29,094 nt of DNA, from positions 1 through 29,094 of the forward strand of contig JAZQQG010000043.1 in NCBI GenBank assembly GCA_045628945.1, given 5' to 3'. Both the position numbers and the translations under genes were made by a program. Below are positions 8,056-15,259 of this stretch, one piece after another; the first letter of the stretch is position 1, and every line of letters starts with the position of its first letter. The stretch comes from RGIG4034 sp045628945. Its GTDB lineage: Bacteria; Bacillota; Clostridia; Lachnospirales; Lachnospiraceae. The notes under the pieces are model-generated. The model made no database searches, had not been told where the DNA came from, and worked only from the letters and a program-made list of their open reading frames with translations.

Positions 8056-9621
8056 TTATAAATACATATCATAGATCTTAATTGCAAGATTCAGACAGAA
8101 TTGTGTCTCATAATCCTCGATGTTCAATTTCAGAATATCCGCAATTCTTTCCAAACGATACCCGATGGTATTGTAGTGGACAAACAAGGTCTCTGCGGCC
8201 GCCTTCATGTTTCCCTTGGCATCCAGATAAGCCTTCATGGTCTCATACATGTTGGTCTGGTGTTCCTTATCGTAGTTTATGAGCGGTTGAACATAAATGG
8301 ACAAATAATCATCCAGCTCCTTCCCCAGGGGAATCTGATACAGAATGGAATATGCGCCGACATCCCGATATTCCAGACTCTTCTGCGTCATCTTAAATCG
8401 TTTTGCAACCTTGGCAATATTCACGGCATCCTGATAGCTGTCGTTCAGGTTGTAGAAATCCCGACATTCCTTGCCGATACACAACTGAACCCCCGCCTCT
8501 GCGCCAAACACCGTCTCGCACAGCTCCAATATCATCTTGGAGTATTCTTTTTTCCGTTCCATCGGCGTCAAAAAAACAAGTCGCTCCTCCACATCTGTCA
8601 CAAAAACATCCTGATTCTTCGTAAGATTCTTGCGAAGTCTCTGCATAATGGCATATTTCTGATCCTCGCGAGGATTTGCATTCAGGTTAATCACAATGAC
8701 ATTGTATTTGCTGCCGTATTGTATATTCACACGGCTGGCAACCGTTTGCATTTTGAAATGCTCCACATTCTCAATCTTACCAAGCACCCAGCTTTGCAGC
8801 ATCTGATCAATGTACTTGGACTCCACTTTACGACGAATTCCTTCGTTCTGCAGTTCCATTCCGATGAGGAACAGGGTCTTTCCGACAAAGGTAATCTCTG
8901 CATTCGTAATGGTTCGATTCTTACAGATAATGTAGAGGCGAGCCAGATACTCCCCTTGATGAACCATATTGTAGAAAAAGGTTTTATAATCCCGACCCTC
9001 TATGGAAATGCGCGTAAATCCATATTTCTCCGTTTGGAGCAAACAATCATTCTCATCAATTTCTGCCTGCTCGTAATTCGGTTCGGACGCTACCATGCTG
9101 TCTTCATTCGTCTGGATGAGAATCGGATTGCCGACATATTCCGCCATCTTGACAAGAATCCCCTGCAAACCGACCGAGCTAAGAATCAGTTCCGAAAGCT
9201 CCGTAATCTTCGCCAGAGTACCGGATACCATCTCGTACTCCAATGCGGCCAACTGTTCGATGGTCTCCCGCACCACATCCGAAAAGATAACTTCCTCAGA
9301 CACCTCAATGACAGGAAAAGAATATCGTTCCGCCATGTCAATTACACATTGCGGAATGGAACTGAAATAGCGATGTGACTTAATTCCCAAACAAGCCACG
9401 CCCTTCTCCACAAAGGCAGGAATCAGTTCTGCGAATTCTTCCGGCTTCTTACGATAGGAATATCCCGCCGTTAACAAAAGCTCCCCTTCCTTCACCCAAT
9501 TGATGATATCGGGAACCTCCATAACATTTACGCCCGTCACTTTATTGTGTCGGCTGCTTTTGCCGGCTACCAGTTTCGAGCCCTGCATGCATTTTTCTTT
9601 TAAAAGATCTTCTACGGTCAT
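8056..9621 (-). CDS. pucR: PucR-family transcriptional regulator
   Basis: A 521-residue regulator of the PucR/CdaR type, a family that controls purine and ureide catabolism. The N-terminal PucR ligand domain spans about residues 5-125 (GVNVMEVPDIINWVKEGELL, LTAGYSY). A central region of about 270-400 resembles the CdaR GGDEF-like domain. The C-terminal helix-turn-helix covers about 458-515 (GNMKAAAETLFVHYNTIGYR). The ATG at 9619-9621 has no strong ribosome site and sits only about 15 nt after the atzD terminator, so pucR is probably expressed weakly by readthrough from atzD. Its location inside the catabolic cluster makes cyanuric acid or a downstream metabolite a likely effector. Confidence 0.93.
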   Translation of the reverse strand: MTVEDLLKEKCMQGSKLVAGKSSRHNKVTGVNVMEVPDIINWVKEGELLLTAGYSYRKKPEEFAELIPAFVEKGVACLGIKSHRYFSSIPQCVIDMAERYSFPVIEVSEEVIFSDVVRETIEQLAALEYEMVSGTLAKITELSELILSSVGLQGILVKMAEYVGNPILIQTNEDSMVASEPNYEQAEIDENDCLLQTEKYGFTRISIEGRDYKTFFYNMVHQGEYLARLYIICKNRTITNAEITFVGKTLFLIGMELQNEGIRRKVESKYIDQMLQSWVLGKIENVEHFKMQTVASRVNIQYGSKYNVIVINLNANPREDQKYAIMQRLRKNLTKNQDVFVTDVEERLVFLTPMERKKEYSKMILELCETVFGAEAGVQLCIGKECRDFYNLNDSYQDAVNIAKVAKRFKMTQKSLEYRDVGAYSILYQIPLGKELDDYLSIYVQPLINYDKEHQTNMYETMKAYLDAKGNMKAAAETLFVHYNTIGYRLERIADILKLNIEDYETQFCLNLAIKIYDMYL

Positions 9622-9632
9622 AGCGGGATACC

Positions 9633-9661
9633 AAAACAGGGCCGCCCATAGGCGACCCTGT
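9633..9661 (-). terminator. Terminator between atzD and pucR
   Basis: An 11-bp stem with one G-U pair (arms about 9636-9646 and 9651-9661, loop CATA) is followed on the minus strand by TTTT. The short T-run suggests partial termination, keeping regulator levels below those of the hydrolase. Confidence 0.7.
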
Positions 9662-9668
9662 CCCTTTC

Positions 9669-10763
9669 CTATTCTTTCACTTTGCAGATTACCGCAACCG
9701 GTCCGCCGCCTGCAGGACCCTGATGCTCTGCACCACCGGATACATAGATCATAGGATCACCTACAATAGAGGCAATCACACCACCGACAACGGCTCTCGC
9801 ATGTCTGGTGTGATTAATATCCGAATCGTCGTGCATGATGTTTCTGCGTCCACGAACCACACCCAAAGGATCTGCCTCCGCCTTTGCGAGAATATGAACC
9901 AGTTCACGATCCTCGTTGTGCTTCGTTCTTAAGTATCCGACATCCGCCTTATCCAAGGCTCTCATAACCGCGTCGGCATCAATGGCATCTTCCATAACAT
10001 CATGCTCAATATAATACTTGCTGTTGCCTTCCTTCGAGTTACCAAAAAGAATGATTTCACATTCCATCAGTTCAACACCTGCGGAGGTAGAAGCAACCTC
10101 ACTGTATAAAGAATAATCCTTACAAATGCTTGCATCGCTTACCTTCGATGCATCCACCTCACCGAGGGCAATTGCGATACCGAGTGCGCAGGCACCGCGC
10201 GAGTAACCCATGGACTCGTAGGTATCTTCCGTTACGACCTTCTTGCCACGCTCCGCAGCTTCCTTCACTCTCTGGGAGATGATAAGCGGACACTTGATCT
10301 GAACGAAATGAACATCCTTCGGATTCTCAATCTTGGCTTCCTTCATCAGTTCGATGACGGTATCACGAACCGCAAGCACCTGTGCCATTGTTCCGATTTC
10401 TTCCGGAAGCAATTCTCTGGTGCGGGAAGCACTGATAGCAAGGGACTTCTCAAGGCCGGTCTCTCCGGCAGGCTCATCGTTCTTACAAATCACGGATAAA
10501 TGAGGACTTAAAATGCCCTCTGTACCACCGGACATAACATAGACAATCTTGTCTGCATCCTCCTTGGGTAGATACCCCTCAAAGAAATGCTTCAGGGTAT
10601 CTACGGAATAACCTCTGGTCCAGTCATTTACACAACCGTTTCCTTCCGTCTTACCCAATACGGCAATGACATCCTTGGCCTGAATGGTACCGCTCTCAAT
10701 TAGCTGCTTGACGCCCGATACATCACTCGGTGAGGATGTCGGTACTACATACACTGAATTCAT
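9669..10763 (-). CDS. atzD: Cyanuric acid hydrolase (AtzD/barbiturase family ring-opening amidohydrolase)
   Basis: A 364-residue protein, the usual length for the family. It opens the s-triazine ring of cyanuric acid to give carboxybiuret. The fold has three repeated domains, each with a Lys-Ser pair. Here these read Lys38 (LGKTEGNGCVNDWTRG) with Ser78 (MSGGTEG), Lys157 (IKCPL) with Ser227 (TSAGVELMECE), and Lys294 (AKAEADP) with Ser342 (VSGGAEHQGPAGGGP). The GNGCVND-TRG form is what I recall for cyanuric acid hydrolases rather than barbiturases, and the allophanate hydrolase neighbour supports that. The ATG at 10761-10763 follows a GGAGG site at 8 nt; an in-frame ATG eight codons upstream lacks one. 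It is the first gene of the long minus-strand cluster. Confidence 0.9.
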   Translation of the reverse strand: MNSVYVVPTSSPSDVSGVKQLIESGTIQAKDVIAVLGKTEGNGCVNDWTRGYSVDTLKHFFEGYLPKEDADKIVYVMSGGTEGILSPHLSVICKNDEPAGETGLEKSLAISASRTRELLPEEIGTMAQVLAVRDTVIELMKEAKIENPKDVHFVQIKCPLIISQRVKEAAERGKKVVTEDTYESMGYSRGACALGIAIALGEVDASKVSDASICKDYSLYSEVASTSAGVELMECEIILFGNSKEGNSKYYIEHDVMEDAIDADAVMRALDKADVGYLRTKHNEDRELVHILAKAEADPLGVVRGRRNIMHDDSDINHTRHARAVVGGVIASIVGDPMIYVSGGAEHQGPAGGGPVAVICKVKE

Positions 10764-10813
10764 ATCTGATCCCTCCACTCTGAACATTCATGAGTCGAAT
10801 ACAGACAAAACAA

Positions 10814-10847
10814 AAAGGCACACATCCTAAGATATGCGCCTTTGCAT
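10814..10847 (-). promoter_or_regulatory. Leader terminator hairpin upstream of atzD, with a six-codon ORF
   Basis: A 13-bp stem (10814-10826 with 10831-10843, two G-U pairs, loop TTAG on the minus strand) is followed by TTTTTG. The divergent gene is on the other strand, so this cannot be an ordinary end-of-gene terminator and must act in the atzD leader. The 5' arm region reads ATGCAAAGGCGCATATC, identical to that in the transporter leader at 16566-16582. Starting at 10847, with GGAG seven nt upstream, it encodes MQRRIS and a stop. Confidence 0.6.
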
Positions 10848-10892
10848 TCGTTTTCTCCATAATACAACTCATTGTTTATTTTTTCAATATAA

Positions 10893-10898
10893 ATTATA
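10893..10898 (-). promoter_or_regulatory. Probable -10 box of atzD
   Basis: A perfect minus-strand TATAAT with AATGCA rather than TTGACA at -35, so activation by a regulator is likely. The transcript would start about 43 nt before the leader hairpin. Confidence 0.45.
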
Positions 10899-10991
10899 GC
10901 ATTTCGCGTTTTTCTTGCATTGTAATCATTTTACATATCGACCGCAATTTATTTGTATCGACACAACAAACCATTTTCCCTTGCATTCCGT

Positions 10992-10997
10992 TACAAT
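10992..10997 (+). promoter_or_regulatory. Possible -10 box of the allophanate hydrolase C-domain gene
   Basis: TACAAT on the plus strand about 30 nt before the start codon, with no recognisable -35. The two divergent promoters share an AT-rich spacer of about 90 bp where a common regulator could bind. Confidence 0.3.
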
Positions 10998-11027
10998 GTT
11001 GTCATCAAAATTAAGGGAGGGATTCCC

Positions 11028-11429
11028 ATGTCAGCGAAACAGGATACCATGCTTGCCGTATGCGGCTTACATATGAGAGGCTTTGCGTTGAACTCTCAGT
11101 TAACGGATCTCGGGGCCACCTATGTGAAGACGACACGCTCCGCCCCCATCTATAAATTGTTTGCTCTGTCCACCACGCCTGCCAAGCCCGGTATGGTGCA
11201 GGTTCCGAGTGGCGGTAATGAAATCGAGGTTGAAATCTGGACCCTTAGCTACGAAGCCCTCGGTAAATTCTTAAGTCTGATTCCCTCGCCTCTCGGATTA
11301 GGTCAGATTACCTTGGAGGATCATACCAAGGTGACCGGATTCATCTGCGAGCCGTACGCTATGACCGATGCACGTGACATCACCGCATATAAAGGTTGGC
11401 GTTATTATATGGCTGAAATAAACGCATAG
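11028..11429 (+). CDS. Stand-alone allophanate hydrolase C-terminal domain
   Basis: The 133-residue protein matches the C-terminal domain of allophanate hydrolase (AH_C): LAVCGLHMRGFALNSQLTDL, YKLFALSTTPAKPGMV, IEVEIWTLSYEALGKFLSLI, PLGLGQITLED, GFICEPYAM and DARDITAYKGWRYYM follow the order seen at the end of fused AtzF and Dur1,2 proteins. In fused enzymes this domain has been assigned either decarboxylation of the amidase product or a structural role; reports differ. The ATG at 11028-11030 has an AGGGAGGG site 7 nt upstream. The gene stands alone, divergent from atzD, and ends before a strong bidirectional terminator. It is probably the missing half of the amidase at 6568-7899, supplied from the opposite strand about 3.1 kb away. 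Confidence 0.85.
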   Translation: MSAKQDTMLAVCGLHMRGFALNSQLTDLGATYVKTTRSAPIYKLFALSTTPAKPGMVQVPSGGNEIEVEIWTLSYEALGKFLSLIPSPLGLGQITLEDHTKVTGFICEPYAMTDARDITAYKGWRYYMAEINA

Positions 11430-11463
11430 TGTTTTCTTATTCACTATTCATTTATCATCCCCC

Positions 11464-11499
11464 GAAAAAGGACATATCCAAACGGATATGTCCTTTTTC
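11464..11499. terminator. Bidirectional intrinsic terminator
   Basis: A perfect 16-bp stem (11464-11479 with 11484-11499, loop AAAC) whose ends are A-rich and T-rich on opposite sides. It terminates both the plus-strand C-domain gene and the minus-strand transporter operon ending at 11552. Confidence 0.9.
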
Positions 11500-11551
11500 T
11501 TTCACCACACTATATATTTTCAAACCTGGGAGGATGGATGAAAATAGCAAA

Positions 11552-12556
11552 TTAACGCTCCTCACGGAAGTAAGGAATTCCCAAGCCGGCCGGCGGCTGA
11601 TTCTCCTTCTGCTTCTTAACGCTGGTAATAATCAACACAAGAATCGTTACAAGATACGGCAGCATTTTAAACAACTCCTGAATCCGCCCGGAGATGGGAA
11701 GATACGAATATAAAATATACAGACCGCCAAAAAGAATCGAACCCCAAAGAGCACGTAACGGCTTCCACATGGCGAAAATAACCAATGCAACGCCTAACCA
11801 TCCACGGTTACCGAAGCCGTTATTCTGCCAGGTTCCGCCCATGTATTCCATGACAAAGAACAATCCGCCGAAGCCCGCAATCACCGATCCGATTAAGGTT
11901 GCCAGATACTTATATTTTGCAACAGAGATTCCCGCCGCATCTACGGTTGCGGGATTCTCACCGACCGCACGAAGATTTAAGCCGACACTGGTCTTTTTAA
12001 GAACATAAGCGAGAGCAATCGTAATCGCAATTGCCAGGTACGTCAGGAATCCGTAGGAAAAGAACAAGGTTCCGATAATCGGTATGTCCGATAGTCCCGG
12101 AATCACCGCCTTAAACGCATGTCCGGTGGCTTTTACGCTAATCTGTCCCGCAGTACCGGCACTTCTCGAAAGCTGTCCGCCGACAAAATTACCGAAGCCG
12201 ACACCAAAGGTCGTAAGTGCCAGACCGATTACATTCTGATTTGCACGGAAGGTAATCGTCAACACCGAATAAATCAGGCCACCCAAAAAGGAAAACAATA
12301 CCGTAAAACCCATGGCAACAAGCACCGCAACCACAGGGTTCGGATGCTTCACCGCATGCTCATAGAGGAAACCACCGGTCAGTCCGCCGATTCCGCCCAT
12401 ATACATGATTCCCGGAATACCCAAGTTCAGGTTTCCGGACTTCTCCGTGATGAGTTCTCCGATTGCACCGTACAGAAGCGGCATCCCTTGCACTACAGCC
12501 GCCGTCAGGAAAGAAAGAGATACCAATTTCGACAGTAAGGTTACCAAAAAGTCCAT
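11552..12556 (-). CDS. BMP-type ABC transporter permease (second of two)
   Basis: A 334-residue polytopic membrane protein of the branched-chain/BMP-family permease type (YufQ/NupQ-like). It has about eight or more hydrophobic segments and the family stretch LYGAIGELITEKSGNLNLGIPG near residues 28-50, followed by GVGFGNFVGGQL and a late GAL-type segment WKPLRALWGSILFGG. The ATG at 12554-12556 lies 2 bp after the stop of the preceding permease gene, and its GGAGAGGAG site lies within that gene's last codons, so translation is coupled. Together with the preceding genes it forms an importer usually used for nucleosides or purine-like bases; a triazine or ureide substrate is suggested by context. 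Confidence 0.88.
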   Translation of the reverse strand: MDFLVTLLSKLVSLSFLTAAVVQGMPLLYGAIGELITEKSGNLNLGIPGIMYMGGIGGLTGGFLYEHAVKHPNPVVAVLVAMGFTVLFSFLGGLIYSVLTITFRANQNVIGLALTTFGVGFGNFVGGQLSRSAGTAGQISVKATGHAFKAVIPGLSDIPIIGTLFFSYGFLTYLAIAITIALAYVLKKTSVGLNLRAVGENPATVDAAGISVAKYKYLATLIGSVIAGFGGLFFVMEYMGGTWQNNGFGNRGWLGVALVIFAMWKPLRALWGSILFGGLYILYSYLPISGRIQELFKMLPYLVTILVLIITSVKKQKENQPPAGLGIPYFREER

Positions 12557-12558
12557 AA

Positions 12559-13656
12559 TTACTCCTCTCCTTTCTTACGTAACAGTACGCGATACTCCGT
12601 GAAAAAACCGCTGGCCAACACCACAAACAATATGATTCCGGTGATGACCTCCGATGCGGATTCATTCAGATTGAATTCCGTGGCAATCTGAGATGCTCCT
12701 TTATCCATGAAGACCAGGAACAACGAAATCATGAACATCACAATCGGATTAAACTTCGCAAGCCAGGTAACAATAATGGCCGTGAAGCCACGATTATTGG
12801 CCGTTGCAGTCGTAATGGTATGACTCGAACCGCTTACGATTAGGAATCCCATCAGACCGCAGAGAGCGCCGGACAAAGCCACCGTTCGGATGATGACTCT
12901 TTTTACATTGATACCGACATATTTTGCGGTATTCTCACTCTCTCCGACTACTCCGTTCTCGTAGCCATGTTTCGTATACTTAATGTAGATAAAAATCACA
13001 ATACTCAAAAGAAGAATCAAAACGACGCTCGGAAGATAATTCGGTTTTCCAAGAGTCTTCGCAAACAGATCGGTTCGTAACCATCCTGCCTTCGTTTTGG
13101 AGTTCACCACGCCGATACTTCCGCTTCCTTTCGTTCTCTCCCATACAATGGTAAAAAAGGACGTCAGCTGGATTGCGACATAATTTAACATGAGAGTGAA
13201 CAAGGTCTCGTTTGTCTTCCATTTCGCTTTACAGATGGCCGGTCCGATACTCCAAATCATACCGGCTACCATACTGGCGATTACCATCGTTAGCATTAAA
13301 ATCCATCCCGGAACCGCTTCACCAAGATAGATCATTACGGCAACCGTTGCGATACCGCCGACAAGAATCTGCCCTTCCCCACCGATATTCCAGAAATGCA
13401 TCTTAAAGGCCGGGGTTAATGCGAGGGCAACGCCAAGCAGAATCATGGTTTCACGAATGGTAATCCACAATTTACGTCGGGTTCCCCAGGCACCCTTTGC
13501 CATGGTTTTGTATAGGGCAATCGGATTACTCTTCGTTAAGCAAAAGAGAATGATGCCACAAATGACAAGTGCCGTAACGACTGCAATTGCGTAGATCAAA
13601 AGCAGTTTTTTCTTCGAAACACCGTCTCGCTTTACAATTCGAATAGGGACTCGCAT
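12559..13656 (-). CDS. BMP-type ABC transporter permease (first of two)
   Basis: A 365-residue polytopic permease (YufP/NupP-like). The segment LTPAFKMHFWNIGGEGQILVGG at about residues 83-104 is the characteristic loop of this family; multiple transmembrane stretches follow, including GALCGLMGFLIVSGSSHT. The ATG at 13654-13656 begins 2 bp after the ATPase stop codon, with an AAGGAG site inside the end of the ATPase gene. Further upstream start codons in the same frame lie inside the ATPase gene and are not needed. Confidence 0.88.
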   Translation of the reverse strand: MRVPIRIVKRDGVSKKKLLLIYAIAVVTALVICGIILFCLTKSNPIALYKTMAKGAWGTRRKLWITIRETMILLGVALALTPAFKMHFWNIGGEGQILVGGIATVAVMIYLGEAVPGWILMLTMVIASMVAGMIWSIGPAICKAKWKTNETLFTLMLNYVAIQLTSFFTIVWERTKGSGSIGVVNSKTKAGWLRTDLFAKTLGKPNYLPSVVLILLLSIVIFIYIKYTKHGYENGVVGESENTAKYVGINVKRVIIRTVALSGALCGLMGFLIVSGSSHTITTATANNRGFTAIIVTWLAKFNPIVMFMISLFLVFMDKGASQIATEFNLNESASEVITGIILFVVLASGFFTEYRVLLRKKGEE

Positions 13657-13658
13657 GA

Positions 13659-15179
13659 TTACGCCAACTCCTTTCCGCTCATCAATAATCCGACTTCTTC
13701 TTTGGTAATGGTTCTTCCGTCGGCAATTCCGCTGACACGTCCGCCACACAGAACCAGGATACGGTCACAGAGTGCCAGCAATACATCCAGATCTTCTCCG
13801 ACATAGACAACCGCACAGCCTCTCTCCTTCTGCTTCGTCAAAAGATTATAAATCGCATAGGAGGTGTTAATATCCAGGCCGCGAACCGCATAAGCCGTCA
13901 GCAGGATTTCCGGATCATTGGCTATTTCACGACCCACCAAAACCTTCTGCACATTACCGCCGGACAATCGCCTTACCGGAGTAGTAATTCCCGGGGTTAC
14001 AACCTCGAGTTCCTCTTTTACCTTCATAGCAAGCTTCGCTGCCTTCTTGCGATTCGTAAAAATCCCTCGACCGTCCTTATAACTGCGAAGCATCATATTA
14101 TCACCCATTCCCATGCTTCCCACCAGGCCCATACCGATACGGTCCTCGGGAACAAAAGAAATGGAAATGCCCATTCGATTGACCTCCACAGGATTCTTAC
14201 CCTCTAACGAGGAAGGGCTTCCGTCCTCATCGTAATATGTGATTTTGCCGCCACTTTCAATCCTCTGAAGCCCCGTAATGGCCTCCAGAAGTTCCTTCTG
14301 ACCGCTTCCTGCAATGCCAGCGATTCCCAATATTTCTCCGGAACGAATGGCAAAGGATACATCATCCAGAACCGTGATTCCGTATTTGTCCTTGCAGGAT
14401 ACGTGTTCCAGGACAAGCCTCTCCCGAACATTTGTGGGTTCCGGGCGATTGATATTCAATTCAACCTTTTTGCCGACCATCATCTCGGTCAGTTCCAGTT
14501 CATTGGTCGTCGCGGTTTCGACCGTATCAATATACATACCGGCACGCAGGATGGTTACCCGGTCCGAGATCGCCAATACCTCGTGCATCTTATGGGTAAT
14601 GATCAGGATGGTCTTTCCGTCCTCTCTCATCTTGCGAAGCACCTGGAACAGTTTATCCGTCTCCTGAGGGGTCAGTACTGCAGTAGGCTCATCCAGAATC
14701 AGAATATTGCTGCCGCGATAGAGGCTCTTGATGATTTCCACGGTCTGCTTTTCCGATACCGACATGTCATAGGTTTTCTTTTTTAAGTCCACCTCAAAGC
14801 CATAGCGAGTCGTGATTTCTTCCAACTGCGCCAACACCTTCTTCATATCCACGATCTGCCCCTGCGTGTTTCCGAGAATGATATTTTCGGCTGCCGTAAA
14901 GACATCCACCAATTTAAAATGCTGATGGATCATGCCGATCCCATATCGAAATGCATCGGAAGGCGATCCGATTGTAACGGGCTTTCCGTCTATCAGAATC
15001 TGTCCCTCATCCGGATAGTAGATGCCGGACAGCATATTCATCAAGGTAGTTTTTCCGCTACCGTTCTCACCGAGAAGCGCCCGAATCTCACCGTGATCCA
15101 ATGTCATATTGATTTTAGAATTTGCAATAACCTTGCCGAAATATTTGCTGATATTTCGAAATTCAACAGCATGTGCCAT
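13659..15179 (-). CDS. BMP-type ABC transporter ATPase, duplicated nucleotide-binding domains
   Basis: A 506-residue protein with two ABC domains, as in RbsA/NupA-type ATPases. Domain 1 has Walker A GENGSGKTT (about 38-46) and Walker B ILILDEPTAVL. Domain 2 has a P-loop variant GIAGSGQKELLEAI, the signature LSGGNVQKV and a variant Walker B ending TAYAVRGLD. One active and one degenerate site is usual for this group. The ATG at 15177-15179 has an AAGGAGG site at 8 nt. It is 80 bp after the lipoprotein gene, with a stem-loop between them. Confidence 0.92.
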   Translation of the reverse strand: MAHAVEFRNISKYFGKVIANSKINMTLDHGEIRALLGENGSGKTTLMNMLSGIYYPDEGQILIDGKPVTIGSPSDAFRYGIGMIHQHFKLVDVFTAAENIILGNTQGQIVDMKKVLAQLEEITTRYGFEVDLKKKTYDMSVSEKQTVEIIKSLYRGSNILILDEPTAVLTPQETDKLFQVLRKMREDGKTILIITHKMHEVLAISDRVTILRAGMYIDTVETATTNELELTEMMVGKKVELNINRPEPTNVRERLVLEHVSCKDKYGITVLDDVSFAIRSGEILGIAGIAGSGQKELLEAITGLQRIESGGKITYYDEDGSPSSLEGKNPVEVNRMGISISFVPEDRIGMGLVGSMGMGDNMMLRSYKDGRGIFTNRKKAAKLAMKVKEELEVVTPGITTPVRRLSGGNVQKVLVGREIANDPEILLTAYAVRGLDINTSYAIYNLLTKQKERGCAVVYVGEDLDVLLALCDRILVLCGGRVSGIADGRTITKEEVGLLMSGKELA

Positions 15180-15210
15180 GGCAATGCCTCCTTAATAAAA
15201 TAAGAATAAT

Positions 15211-15230
15211 GCGAGCCTGTTACAGCTCGC
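15211..15230 (-). other. Intercistronic stem-loop between lipoprotein and ATPase genes
   Basis: GCGAGC and GCTCGC enclose an 8-nt loop. The following sequence has only a broken T-run. Such hairpins after binding-protein genes commonly stabilise the upstream message or partly terminate, giving more binding protein than ATPase. Confidence 0.45.
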
Positions 15231-15259
15231 ACTATTCAACTCATCTTTTATTCGTTTCC

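Noticed and set aside
8101..9378. A long open frame (425 codons) on the plus strand opposite pucR
   Set aside because: It lies wholly opposite a well-supported PucR gene, has no ribosome site, and its translation shows no recognisable domain. It is a by-product of codon use on the other strand.
9669..10763. Barbiturase (pyrimidine ring opening) instead of cyanuric acid hydrolase
   Set aside because: The same family includes barbiturases, but no ureidomalonase or uracil-oxidising gene is nearby, while both parts of allophanate hydrolase are. The GNGCVND-TRG form also favours the cyanuric acid type.
10814..10886. A purine riboswitch or ANTAR-type hairpin pair in the atzD leader
   Set aside because: The leader before the hairpin is only about 43 nt, too short for a purine aptamer, and the loop is not the six-base loop with the conserved A and G of ANTAR targets.
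11429..11713. A 94-codon plus-strand frame after the allophanate hydrolase C-domain gene
   Set aside because: It runs through a bidirectional terminator and into the 3' end of the minus-strand permease gene, and lacks a ribosome site.
13659..15179. Degenerate second Walker B (TAYAVRGLD) as a sign of a broken ATPase
   Set aside because: I recall this variant as usual in BMP-type transporter ATPases of Clostridia, where one ATP site is non-catalytic; the rest of the protein is intact.
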